A stretch of DNA of 64,000 nucleotides, taken from contig CM034240.1 of the NCBI GenBank assembly GCA_019916065.1, positions 36,135,389 through 36,199,388 of the forward strand, in the 5' to 3' direction. Below the pieces are notes generated by a model. The model saw only the letters and a program-made list of their open reading frames with translations, was not told the origin of the DNA and searched no databases. A program made the position numbers and the translations under genes. This document shows, in pieces, positions 24,345 to 35,889 of this stretch; position 1 is the stretch's first letter; each line of letters begins with the position of its first letter. This stretch comes from Vitellaria paradoxa (lineage: Eukaryota > Streptophyta > Magnoliopsida > Ericales > Sapotaceae).

Positions 24345-24542
24345 CTAAGCCCAATTCCCATCATATACCATGTCACTAATAGTAGCAGATTTCAAAAGCC
24401 TTGAATTATATCTCACCTTATCACCAAATCTCAAAAAGATATTAGCACTGGGGAGCCAATTGTCAAACCATAATGAGATATGATTCCCATTCCCAACTCT
24501 ATAGGAAATCTTATCTTTAATTTTACTTTGCAGCTTTAACAA
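24345..24542 (-). pseudogene. LINE C-terminal zf-RVT segment
   Basis: Encodes KDKISYRVGNGNHISLWFDN, matching the region of plant LINE proteins after the RT that reads W-x-x-G-x-G-x-x-x-x-x-W-x-D-x-W. Function in retrotransposition is presumed nucleic-acid binding. Separated from the RT by stops. Confidence 0.75.
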
Positions 24543-25058
24543 ATTTCTCCAAGACCAAGAACATTCACCAGGAATTTTGGTTATCCAAAAATGATAGCAT
24601 TTAAGAAGATTTGCTTTAACCTACTTAGCCCATAAAGAAGATGATGAGTGATCATAAAGTATCCAAATGAGTTTACACATTGCAGTGCAATTCCACTTAT
24701 ACATTTTTTTGATTCCCAAACCACCTTTAATTTTTATTTTAGTCACCTATTCCCAAGCAACCTCAGCACTAGTGGTTGCTACGCTTGAACCTTTCCATAA
24801 GAAAGGATCTTACAATTTGCTCCACCTGCTTCACAACTTTAATCGAAAGGATAAAATGGAAAGCTCAGAAAGATTGAATACTAAACAAGACTGATTGGAT
24901 AAGCTGTAACCTATCTACATAGGATAAGAATTTACTAGTCTAGGATTTAACTTGACTAATAATTCTATCAACAAGAGTCTTGCAATCCACAACTTTCAAT
25001 TTTGTTGAGATCAAAGGAACACCAAGATATTTGATAGGCAAAGTCTCTTCTTTAAATC

Positions 25059-26099
25059 CTAAAAATCAATCAATTCTTGTTTATCACTACCAACCATACC
25101 CAAGAGAAAAATATCACTCTTCTTTATATTAGGCTCCAAATCAGGCATTAGAGAGAAAAAAGAAAGAGCATCCTTGAAAACCCACACAGAATGAATCTTC
25201 TTTTTGCAAAAGAGCATAAGATCATCCGTAAACATGAGATGAGTGAGTCTAGGGGACTTACATCTCCAGTGGGACTCAAATTGAGAAGCCTCATTAACTT
25301 TCCTAACAATTATTCTAGAAACAACTTCCATGCAAATAACAAAGAGATAAGACGATAAAGAATCACCTTGTCTAAGTCCCTTCACTCCTTAAAAAAAAAA
25401 AAAAAAACCACTATTTCACTGTTAACATTTATAGAATATGTAGGTGAAGTTACACATGCTCTAATCCAATTAATCATCCTAGCTAGAAATCCAAAGAGCT
25501 CCAATGCATTCCAATGAAAACTCCAATGAATAGAATCAAAGGCTTTGAAGATATCCACTTTCATGGTGGATTTAAGGCCTCCCACAATCTTATGATATCC
25601 TCTTATAATCTGCTAAGGCAATAATATGTTATCACTGATCTACCTACCATGGACAAAAGCAGCTTAAGCTTCACTAACAAAATCAATAAGAACTTGCTTA
25701 ATCCAATCCACCATGTTTTTTGGAAATGCATTTATAAATGGTATTACAACAAAAAATGGGTCGAAAATCTCTCAGCTTAGTGGGATTTGCAATCTTAGGA
25801 ATCAGAGCCACAACAGTATTATTAGCTTCTTTAAAGAGGGAGTTAGAGGAGAAAAAAGACTGAATAGCATGAACAATACCAGGTCCAATAGTGTGCCAAG
25901 ATTTTCGAAAGAACATACCATTAAAGCTATCTGGACTAGGGGCTTTGTTAGGATGCATGGAGAACATTGCATTTCTAATTTCCTTAGCAAAAACATCAGC
26001 GTAAAGAGGGTTTTTATGAACTGAAGATAGACCATCAGATAAGAATTCACGCCAAGCATCCTTCCCAGGGTAAGTAAAGGAACAATCAGAACCCAACAA
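25059..26099 (-). pseudogene. LINE reverse transcriptase
   Basis: Three ORF blocks together cover the non-LTR RT. 25698-26099 has the N-terminal finger (NKAPSPDSFNGMFFRKSW, normally KAPGPDG). 25382-25585 has motif A (KVDIFKAFDSIHW, catalytic Asp kept). 25059-25385 has GLRQGDSLSSYLF and the catalytic FTDDLMLF, normally FADD. An insertion of A residues at 25391-25406 (plus-strand) disrupts the frame between the last two. The catalytic Asp pair is intact but the protein is broken. Confidence 0.85.
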
Positions 26100-26532
26100 A
26101 CTTTTGTAAAAGCTTATAATCTCTCATTTTATCTCCACAGGACCCTTAATCATGGAATCATCATCTTTCTGAATGCAAACAATCTTGGTAATATTCTGTT
26201 GACTTTTAACATAATTAAAGAAGAAAGACGAGTTATTATCACATTCATTCAACCATTAAACTTTGCTTTTCTGCTTGTCGTAACTCTCTTCAAGCTTAAT
26301 AGCCACAACAAGCCAAGCTAAGCACTCTTTTTCCTTAGCAATGGGATTAGAAGAGCCTCCATGTCTATCAATCATATTTTGATAGCCAAAAAGTTCATCA
26401 TGAACATTACAGCAGGCAAACTTAAGCTCAATATTCCTTCTCTTGCTTAGTGTTTTGAGAGCTCCCTTAATAAGTTTTAATTTTCTATAAAGTTGAAACA
26501 TAGGAAAAACCATTAATTCTAGCCATCCAAAT

Positions 26533-27317
26533 CTACTGAACAAGTGGGAGGAATTTATCAAACTTAGCCCAAAAACTTAAAAATTTGAAAAGAATTGCCC
26601 TCTTAATATCCTGTAAACCGGTTACCACAATAATTAGTGAGTGATCAGATTCCCTAAAAGGGAGAAACTTAGCAAAAGAATCAACAAAAAGTTTCATCCA
26701 TTGTGAATTAACAAGTGTACGATCAAGTTTCCTCATAATATGTCCAGTAGCTTTACTGTTGTGCCACGTGTACAAGAGTCCACAAAATCTAAGATTTTCT
26801 AATTCTACATCAATAAAAGCTTCATTACAATCATCCATCCAAGAAGGCCAATTAGAACTACTTCCCTTCCTTTCATAACTGATAGCATTAAAGTCTCTTA
26901 AAAAAATCACAACTGATAGCATTAAAGTCTCTTAAAAAAAATCAGGCTGAGTTGCTCACAAATCTACCAAATGATTTAATTGTCTCCACAAGTCATTCCG
27001 AATAGCCAAGCAATTCGACCCATAAAAAAATGATATTAAAACACAGATATGGTGCTGAAGAATCTTAGCAGAGTAATGAACAAGTTGATCAATCATGCTA
27101 ACACAATCAAGATCAACTTGTTTTGTATCCCAGAAAACCCAAATCTTCCACCAACATGGTAATCATGGTTACAAATAACCTTCCAATTCCGCATCAACAA
27201 ATTGGCAATATTATCCATGTTATCTCTTCGAACTCTAGTTTCCATAACTCCAAAAGAAGTAATATTATAAGTTTTAATGAGATTTCTAATTGTATTATGA
27301 TCTATCAAGGAATTCAA
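26533..27317 (-). pseudogene. LINE apurinic/apyrimidinic-type endonuclease
   Basis: 27093-27317 carries the domain start with GVMETRVRRDN (the E-T metal-binding motif). 26533-26922 carries FLRDFNAIS (normally GDFN), LDRTLVNSQW, and the C-terminal SDHSLI (normally SDHSP). These are the landmarks of the L1-type endonuclease that nicks target DNA. Frame shifts and the 34-bp duplication near 26878 interrupt it; 26256-26561 is the linker towards the RT. Confidence 0.8.
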
Positions 27318-27421
27318 GCCTTGAATATTCCACTATGCAAACTTAATTGTAAAGAGGAAGATGGATTAAAGGTACTAAGCTATCACCACCAGCTAGCCTT
27401 TTCATTTTTTCTCTCATTTTT

Positions 27422-28242
27422 TTAAGAATACTTAACTGATTTTTTAGAGCTCACAACATTAGAAGGAAGAAAATTCTTCAATACAGAACCACTAGTAGCA
27501 GTTAAAGGCTTATTTGCATCATTAATAATAGGAACTCCATGCACATCAGTAGTAGAAATCAACCCATGTGTTACATCAACTAAAGACACAGTAGGATCCA
27601 ACTTAATGGCAGAACTCAGCGAAGCAATAAGAGTAATGTTATTGTCTTCAACAAATTTGTTGACAGCTTCAGTAGGCTTCGAATGCAAGATCGTTAAACA
27701 AGAACAGATGAATTAATTGCAGCATATGCTAAAGGTATATGCATACCTCCAACACAATGAACACCCATCTCCAAGGAAGGAGAGTAGAATAGAATAGGCA
27801 AATCAAAATTATTAGCAATCTCACCATCTTCAAAATTATCAGCCCCCACTTCATTAAAGTTCTTGTCAAGATTACCTAAAACATCAAAACCATTTGACAA
27901 ATTACAAAAAGACAATTACACAGTATAGTGCTCAATTCGAACAGCCTTATCCTTACCGTTAGTAACTTGTAGGTCATTTTCATTAACTTTAGTATCATCC
28001 ATCTGCTTAGGAAAAGACTTCCATTCCCTGCGAATAAGTCTACTATAGTTCTTGCCTAGTTGGCCAAATTTTTTGCACACCTTGCATCTTCTCGAGACCC
28101 ATTCATACTCAACATTTACATACGCAACACTACCATCATCTAATTCAATCTCAATCCTATCAAGTAAATCATCTTTCACAAAGATTTCAATGCAGATACT
28201 CGCATACTTAATTCTTTCAGCTTTCTCAATCATTCGATACAA
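27422..28242 (-). pseudogene. LINE ORF1 (gag-like, zinc knuckle)
   Basis: 27916-28242 contains a segment YEWVSRRCKVCKKFGQLGKN. This matches the zf-CCHC_4 end of plant LINE ORF1 proteins, in which YEWxPxxCxxCxxxGH is usual, although the His and last Cys are replaced. Upstream residues (VKDDLLDRIEIELDDGSVAY) match the beta-rich stretch before the knuckle. 27422-27915 is a low-complexity C-terminal part in different frames. Predicted RNA-binding partner of the LINE; broken. Confidence 0.7.
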
Positions 28243-28299
28243 ATACGCGCAAACTTAGTGTAATGCTTTGCTTTGTTTATAAAACTTAGTTTATATTTT

Positions 28300-29681
28300 T
28301 CAGAAGTTACTTCGTTTATAAACTTAGAGTACTAGCACTTATTTTCTTGCAGGTTATTTGTTTGTTGTTTTTATTGTGTATTTCATGCTCCAGACTTGTT
28401 GTCATCTATGGTTTCTTTATTGATTTGTTGTCATCTAATTTGTTTGATCGTGTTGCTGTCTCATTTTCAATTCTTGCTATTTTGTATGGTACTATTCATG
28501 GTTGATACATAGGTTGGAGCTTTTTTATGGTGGTCTGTGCCTAATTAGAGGATAGTTAGGCGGTTTGTTGGTGGGTTGTACATGTTGGGCTATGTAGGTT
28601 ACGCTATTTATTGGTGGTTTGTGGTGGCATGTGGATGATTGGAGGATAGTTAAGCTAGTTATTGGTGAGGCTATGCAGGCTATGTTGATAAATGATTATG
28701 GATTGGTTGAGCTACTTGCTATATTTACGAAGTTTGGATGTTGGAGATTAAATGGTTGTGGGGGTCACATTAAAGATAGACTTTGGTGTAGTTTTGCGGA
28801 TGACAGTGGTTTTTTTGTTACAACTTGTTGTTGCATTCAAAATAACCTTGGTTGCTACAATCTATATTGGCAGTTTAGCTTTTGTGCTATGTGATTCTTT
28901 ATTTTATGCACATCTTTGATATGTGCTGTTGCATTTTCTTTTTTCTTACTGCATCTTGATAGTATTTTGTGGCTGCATTTTGCTAACTTGGTTCTTCAGT
29001 TTGTACAAATTCTGATATTCATTGAGTTTGGAGCAGAAATATGCTAAGTTAGCTAAGTTTTGCATGATTGAATTGCAATAACTACTCTTGATACTCATGC
29101 CTATAGATTTATACTGATTTAGAATAGGGTTTAGTTATTTATTGGATTTCCTATTCGTTTGTTGATCTGGTGTTCTTAGAATGCTGCATTTTGATGGTAG
29201 GGATCTATGTGTGTGGGGCTGATGCTGCCTAATGTGCATTGCTAGTATTATGCATCTTTGGTGTTTCTAGTTTGGTGATATGTAATGGTTGCTGATGCTG
29301 TATGTGTTTTGCTAATTTAGAAGACTTAATGAGCTTTTGTGCAATTCATTTTCCTTGAAAGGTTGGTATCAAGTGTATAGCTAAAGATGTTCTTCCAACA
29401 TTGAAATAGTGATTGTCTTTAGAATGTTCGAAGTTTGGTGACAGTTGGGACTGGACACTATTCATTTCCTGTGTTAGTAGAGTTATTTGGCAACCTTATG
29501 ATTAATGGGATTTTGGCTGTCTAATTTCCATTTGTATTGACCTTTTTGTCTTTTGTTGTGAATTGATCATATGTATTGCTTCTTTCTGGCATTATAGTCA
29601 TTTTGATGGCTTGTTTTTGTACATTATTTTACATTTTAATAAAATTACCTTTTACTTTTCAAAAAAAAAAAAAAAAAAAAG
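28300..29681 (+). mobile_element. LINE 3' tail (5'-truncated copy)
   Basis: A T/G-rich non-coding stretch ends with ATTACCTTTTACTTTTC followed by about 20 A (29662-29681). That is the same kind of 3' end as the minus-strand LINE next to it (CTTACCTTTC plus A). No ORF survives. The most economical reading is a 5'-truncated LINE copy made of 3' untranslated region. The left boundary is uncertain. A duplicated word GCTCTATCTA (29682 and 29701) follows the tail. Confidence 0.55.
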
Positions 29682-29723
29682 CTCTATCTATTTCCTGCAG
29701 GCTCTATCTACTTGCTATTGATG

Positions 29724-29728
29724 ATAGG
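29724..29728. repeat. Target-site duplication of the Athila-like element, left copy
   Basis: ATAGG directly outside the left LTR; the same five bases occur at 43234-43238 directly outside the right LTR. Five bases is the usual duplication size for Ty3/gypsy elements. Confidence 0.92.
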
Positions 29729-31246
29729 TGACCACTTCTAAATAGTGCGTCTAATTAACCCCCAAGTGTAAGTGTGTACGGCGTAGTTTTAACTCGGTGT
29801 GTCCAAGGTCGAATTCACAGGGAGCCTATGTTTTTCAGTTTCTAGGTTATAATGGGAATTCTAAATTTAAATACAAGCAAAGTTTGATGTTTACTCAGAA
29901 CTAAATCCTAGGGTTTTTGCAAGTTTAAAATTAAGACTAAAGAATAAATTAACAACTACTTAAAGAAATTCAGCAAATGAAATTTTGTTTTTAGGTTTTA
30001 ATGAAATTAAAGCAATAACCAAATAAATTCAAATTTAATCTTAAATTGCAAGCGAACAATCTACTCGAAAATTTCAAATCAAACAATTAAATCAACTCAG
30101 AAATTAAATTAAAGAGCAATCATAATATTAAAGTGATTCTTAATCCAATTGTCAATTTTGAGTAGTTTATTACTTCACTATGGGATGTGTTTAAACTACA
30201 ATCTAAAGTTCACGTGAAAGGAACAATAGATTGGAAAGATGTCTTCGTTACGGTCTACAAATCTCCCAATACTCTGTTTTAAAATCTCGTTTAGGATTTT
30301 ACAACCGGAAAGATCTTCAATTAAAACACTTGGGTTCAAATCTGATTTAGGGTTTGTTCAAAAATATTAAGAAAGTTATAATCGAAAACCCTTATCAGTG
30401 ATTACAGTGAACGTAGTCAAAGGTTTTTCATTTTCAAAAGCTTTTGAAACAAATTAAAATAGATTTGAAAATCGTAGATCCTTACGCATAGGTTTTCATA
30501 AACCATGCGAAGAGTTTATGCACATCCCATAGATTATCGTAAACTACCATTTCTTGATTTGTTGAATCAAGAACTAGGGTTTTACGCTAACGTGACTTTA
30601 AATTAAACAAAAATAATCAATGAACACATATTTAATGGATCTAACGAATAAAACAGCAACACAATATTATTAAAAGGAAAAACGAAAGTAAACGTACTCT
30701 AAAATTAACTATGAAATTGAATAATGAACTACAACTGCTATAATGAATAAACCAACTTCAAAAATCCGTAAAAGAGTCTCACAAACAATGAAAACTCTCA
30801 AAACTACTCTAAAACACTCAAGAATATGCAAAAAACTAAAAGTAGGCTCTCCCTAGTTCGGCCATACATCAGGGTTTATAAAAAGGTTACAAGGAAACCT
30901 TAGAAGACAAGATTTGAAATTGTGCGCCCGACATACTGTGGTCCGGACCATTTGGGTGGGGGTCTGGACCACATAATCATGGTTCTTCAACTTTTGCTTC
31001 CTCCTCCATGCTGGGTCTTTGGGCTGGTCCAGACCATCCTAGGTGGGGTCTGAACCACAACTTTTCCTTCATCTTCTGGGCCATTTTCATCACCATAAAT
31101 CTCAATTATCTCCCTATTTTCCCTGCAATTAAGAAAATAAAAACTATAAGTAATAAAATAATGATAAAACTTTAAAATTGACTACTTAAATGTCTCAATG
31201 AGTATCAAAATGTGGAGTTTGTAATTACACTTTTCAAGTGCAATCA
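29729..31246 (-). repeat. 3' LTR (1518 bp) of the Athila-like element
   Basis: Near-identical to 41715-43233. In plus-strand reading it begins TGACC and ends AATCA. It contains the palindrome TGGTCCGGACCA (about 30940-30951) and related GGTCTGGACCAC / GGTCCAGACC words. Because the element is on the minus strand this is the downstream LTR. Confidence 0.93.
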
Positions 31247-31258
31247 CACCCCTCAACT
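31247..31258 (-). other. Polypurine tract next to the 3' LTR
   Basis: On the minus strand AGTTGAGGGGTG directly abuts the LTR start. This is the expected position and composition for the plus-strand priming tract. Similar G-rich tracts recur further inside the element (see 32013-32941). Confidence 0.65.
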
Positions 31259-33059
31259 TGAGCATTGCTAGTCCCTAGCAATGCCCTTTATTAAAATGAA
31301 ATCCAACTACCATCTTATTTCTCTTTTTGTTGGAAACATGGCTACACTTAGCTACGTGTAGCAACCCCTTTAAACCCCTAGGTTCTCTCTAGTGGACGAG
31401 TAAGGTCTCGTGAGGGTTTGCAGTGAATCTACCCACAAAATTCCTAAAACTACTCCAATGGATGGTAAACATCATTTCAACAACTCCTCATTTAAGTTCA
31501 ATATGAATTAAGTAACAAAATTTTCAAATGTCATATAAAATCTCCCAATATGTATTTAACTCGGCTACCTTTCAATCATCTCATCTCAAATATGTCAATT
31601 CATATCATTCAATCAAAATAGTCATCAAACACACTCAAAAGACTGTAGGTTCGACTTCAAATCTTACCAAGTTATTCACTCAATTAGAATAAAATCACTT
31701 AAGAAGGGTTACTTTCATGGTTCATGCAGGATTGCAATATCAAGTAAATGCAATGAACCCAATCAAAAGTGACTGAATGAATTTAAACAAAGTGTGGTAT
31801 AGCTTCATGAAAAGAATATATTAATGCTTTACAAGACAACTACCATTAATCACATCAAATAAATTAATGCCCTTCTAAGTGTCTTTCACCTAAAGTCCAT
31901 TAGGTTTTTACTAGGTTGTAACTTGGCCAAAGGGGTTTTGGTTAGACAAATAAAGGATTGGGGAAAAAAAAAAAAACAAAGTGCATGTTTACAAATAGTA
32001 TAGTGCAATATTCCCCCCCCCAAACTTTTCCTTTCTATATTTCTTGAAAACCTAACACTAAAGCCCAATCCAATATATATATATATATATATATTTTAAA
32101 TGGGATCAATAATAAAATTTGGGCTAATAGATCCTTTTTTTCTTTTTCTTTTTTTTTTTTTTTAACTTCCATCACAACTTTCCCTTTTACTAACTTTATA
32201 AAATTGCACCAAACTCCCAAGACATGCTAGAGTTGGTTTACCTATAACTCTAAGGTTAAAAGGGTCATATATGGGGCTAAACAAGAAAGAAAAATTTTAT
32301 TTTTTATTCCATTTATTTATAGGCTTCAAAATGGCTTCAAGGGTTATGTCAATCAAAGGAAAGTTTTAGGCCTTCAAAAATAAGAACGAGGGCCTAATAT
32401 CACTCTCTAGGTTAATAACACCTTATTATTAGAAGCACTAATCTATGCATGTAAATCAACAAATAGTGTCTTGTGCATTTAATACCAAAATAAGTTAATG
32501 CATGAAGCTATTCAAAGGAAGTGAGACAAAGGAATGTAGAAAGATTAATATAAGACCCTCAAGAACAAACGATTAGGCTCAAAGCTTTTAAATCTCCACC
32601 TATGTCTTGGCATATTTGAGTGACTAAATCTCATAAATTCTAATCTTTGACATATTTTCAACTCAATGATTTTAAGTGACAAGTTTGCAACACATTAGAA
32701 AATTTTATAATCAATTTTTAAATTAAGTTCCTCATTCAAAATTGAAATCAAATCATTTGTTGTTTACATGAATTATACCATTCTTGGTTTGAATCCTACA
32801 GCATCACTAGTCGCTAATGTTCCATGGGTAACAAAAACACATGACCACCCCCCCAACTTAAGATGCACATGGTCCCCAATGTGTGAAAAGGCAATAAGGT
32901 AAATGTGTGGTGTGCATATGTCATGATTCCCCCCCAACTTAGGTGCAGGTGACTAATGACATAAATGAATAACATAAATAAAAATAAAATAAAAAATAGC
33001 ATAAAAAATAATAAAAGAAGGGTTAAGAATTATCTCATGTTATCTTCAAATGGAGCTAA
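31259..33059 (-). other. Non-coding 3' region of the element with repeated G-tracts
   Basis: Holds no recognisable ORF. It contains (AT)n at 32073-32094, a poly-A/T-rich patch at 32140-32165, and three C-rich runs in plus-strand reading at 32013-32026, 32846-32860 and 32929-32941. Two of these are followed by AACTTA. On the minus strand they are TAAGTTGGGGGGG-type tracts like the terminal polypurine tract. Confidence 0.7.
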
Positions 33060-33550
33060 TGCAATGAAGTACCAAAATCATCGTCCCGGTCTGACTCACT
33101 GGAACTGTCAGCACTCTCCTTAAACTTAGTGTCGGTACTCTCAATGTCAAGGATGTCTTCCAAAAGTGGCATATCATGATAACTCGTTTCAGATCCTATT
33201 ATAGTATCAGTGTCCATGTCGTAAGAGGGTGCATCAAACCGCTCAATAGATACAGTTATCTCAGTCCACTCTATCTCTAAAAAGATTTCAAGGTCAACTT
33301 CATTCCGCTACTACCCTTCAAGTAATTGGTCAGGTGGTATGTGAACGAGTGGGGAATAAATTAGTGGCAAGGGTAATGAATTACTCTCTAGAAAAGACTC
33401 ATCAGGCCACACTTCCCAATCGACCTCTGAACTCTCGGAGTCACTCTCCTCACTGGATATATAAAATGTGTCTTCCCACTTACGTTTTCTACCAATTAAA
33501 GCATTAATATTTTCCTCCTGATTATGGTTATCTTTGTTAGGACCAGACAT
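33060..33550 (-). pseudogene. Small acidic ORF of the Athila-like element
   Basis: Minus-strand frame starting MSGPNKDNHNQEEN (33550). It has a basic patch GRKRKWED followed by a strongly acidic Ser/Glu/Asp run (SSEESDSESSEVDWEVW) and, after stop codons near 33310, a second acidic end (DSSSESDRDDDF near 33080). I recognise no domain. It lies downstream of the longer extra ORF, in the position of the third or fourth ORF of Athila-type elements. The stop codons make it a pseudogene; function unknown. Confidence 0.5.
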
Positions 33551-33839
33551 GATGTACCTATTCTTTACAAAGAATATAGAAACGAAGCTTAAGAACATAA
33601 CTAACAATGTATCCCAACATAAGGTAATAGTAGCATACACACATATAGAAATAGAAAGAAGAAGAAGAATAACACATAGAGAATAAAAAGTGAAAGCAAT
33701 TAAGAAACATCAAATCAAAATAGTCAAATAGTTATACATCAATCCAACTTACTAAAATTAAGTACAGAGTTTTAGGATTAATAAATGGAACAATGAAACT
33801 CAATCCTAAACTCTCAAAAAGAAAAATAAGTATGTATCC

Positions 33840-34942
33840 AATCACTGATGAGGTGGAGATGGATGAGACACTCTAATGTAATCCAAAATGCTCTGCAAGA
33901 AGTGACCCTGAGTCTGCTGGGTCTGATGAATGCACAGTTGGAGCCGGTGGTCGTCTTCTTGGTTTTGCTCCATGTGACTAAGATGCTCAGCCAAAGCTCC
34001 AATCTGAGCAGCTAACTCTGTAGTAGTGACCTTATGCTCATCCTCCTCTGGTTCTTCTGGGGCCTTGGATGGTTCACCTTCCTCTTCTGACTCCTCTGTC
34101 TTCCTCTTCTTCTATGATATTAAACCTCGGGATTTGACATAAGATGTGATGTTAAAAGGCTGTAATCCTGAGGCTATAGGCATATCATCCGTGATGTGGG
34201 TCGTCTTTCTCTTAAATATCTCTGTGAGAGCTCCTCCAAAGGGTAAGACAACTAGGGCTCCAAGATGCTCATAGGTATAGGCCATTTGGTGCCATATATA
34301 TGAGGGCAAATCAATCGACATCCCCATTCCAATAGCATAAATTAGTCGAGCTCTAAGGGGAGTACAATCTGAATTCCTATTTTGTGGCAACAGGTTTGTG
34401 CATGAAAACAAATGAAGTGCCCAATATTTATCTTTAACTACTGACACCGGCTTTCTATATTCCCCAGTCTACTCTTAGTCTTCTAATAGAACTTTTGAAA
34501 CTAAGATGGGGAATGGTGGAGTGCCCTCAGCAGGATAGGGGAATTCTGGGTTCTGAACTCGAGGTAACTGAAATACTTGAGCAAAATCTTCAAGTGTAAT
34601 TGTAATCTCAGTCCCCCAGACCCAGCTAATGAGTCTTTCTCTACCCTTTCTCCTGATGATGGACCCTTCTCTAAAGCTGGCAAAGAACTCCTTAACAACG
34701 TCAACTATGCAATAGGCATAGAACCTAGCAATGTGGAGCTATTGTCGCCCCTCAAAGTTCTATTCTAACATAAATTCTTCACGCCTAAATTGGTCTATTT
34801 GCCAGAAACGTTCTATTACCACCTGTTTGTTTCCCCAAGTCTCATCATACTTTCTCTCAGCATCTTCTCCCCAGAATCTACTTCTATCAAAAGAGCTGGA
34901 CCCTAGTTGTCTCTTTGCAGTTCTTTTGACTCGTGGGGCCAT
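33840..34942 (-). pseudogene. Extra ORF after pol (env-like position; plant transposon protein domain)
   Basis: Minus-strand frame beginning MAPRVKRTAKRQ (34942) with RFWGEDAERKYDE. After a stop near 34760 come WVWGTEITITLEDFAQVF (near 34590) and LRARLIYAIGMGMSIDLPSY (near 34330). A polar C-terminal part rich in Glu/Lys and Gln follows (33840-34110). This pattern matches the putative-plant-transposon-protein domain found after integrase in Athila-type elements. Its position is that of the so-called env-like ORF, but I see no signal peptide or clear membrane segment here. At least three stops or frame shifts. Role unknown. Confidence 0.6.
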
Positions 34943-35889
34943 GGTAACTACAAAAATACAAAGAGAATATTGAATTAATCAACTATGTAACCCCTATGTC
35001 CACACAAGTTCAATGGCCCAATTTTATTGATAAAAATGTTAATTGAAACCAAAGTGAATCTGTTTAATAGAAATAATCCAGGTGGCCATACAACATACAC
35101 CATGAATGGGTCTATTTGATAATCTAGGTGGCCATACAACATCCACCATAGATGGGTCTTTTTGCACAAAACAACAAATTAAACAAGAAATTCTCAACAT
35201 AAGTTGCAAAAGAAGACTTTTTAAAATGGATACATCAAAAACAAGCCAAAGCCTTGGGGTTTGTTGAACTCTCGGACCCAATTTATGACCCACGGTGAAG
35301 AAGATGATAAGGTGTGAAGAAAATCACTCAAAAATGAGTAATTTCCTTCTACCCATTGTTTGAAATTCAAAATAGGATTCAAACGTGCAAGAAACTAGGA
35401 ACCCTTGAGTCTACTAAATTCAGGGTCAAAGAAAAGTTGAGAAAGAGCAACCTAGGGCTCAAAGTAGAGAAGAAGCTTACCTTAAGTTGCGTAAATGAGA
35501 AGATTTGAGTGGAATGTTGCTAAACAAACATCGGGAAGGCTTAACCTTGAAAGAATTCACGAATATGTAGAGAGATTGAGAGAGTGGAGTTGAATGAGAG
35601 AAATTTAGGTTTAGAATCGCCGAACAGCCTTTTAAATGGTTACAGGGTCCAGACCACTCGTGGACGGTTCGGACCGCAGAATAGTCACTTCCAAAATTTC
35701 TCCTCAACATGCACACTGTGGTCCGGACCATTTGGTCTAGGGGTTCAGACCATAGAATCAGACACTTAAAAATTGTTTTTGTTTTGTTTGAAAAATCGAA
35801 AAAGACTTAAACTCAAAATCAAAATCCTAAAACAAGGTAAAGATCAAAACCTATCCTAACCTTAAATATGGTACAATTACGACAACGTG
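34943..35889 (-). other. Internal spacer of the element with short duplications
   Basis: No clear ORF. A 46-bp tandem duplication beginning GGTGGCCATACAACAT occurs at 35081 and 35127. The palindrome TGGTCCGGACCA and related words (GGTCCAGACCAC, GGTTCGGACCGC, GGTTCAGACCAT) recur at 35645-35756, as they do inside the LTRs. Confidence 0.65.

Larger units (their letters stand above)
22982..28260 (-). mobile_element. L1-type LINE, nearly full length, decayed
   Basis: Right to left on the minus strand: ORF1-type protein with zinc knuckle (27422-28242), endonuclease (26533-27317), reverse transcriptase (25059-26099), and a zinc-binding zf-RVT C-terminal segment (24345-24542). A T/G-rich 3' untranslated region follows, ending CTTACCTTTC plus a short poly-A (22982-22990). 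Stops and frame shifts break every ORF. A 34-bp tandem duplication (26878-26945) lies in the endonuclease. Its 3' terminus resembles that of the plus-strand LINE tail at 29640-29681, suggesting one family. Confidence 0.85.

Noticed and set aside
33840..34942. Viral-type envelope glycoprotein
   Set aside because: The ORF sits in the env-like position but no signal peptide, transmembrane segment or cleavage site is visible; the plant transposon-protein domain is a better match.
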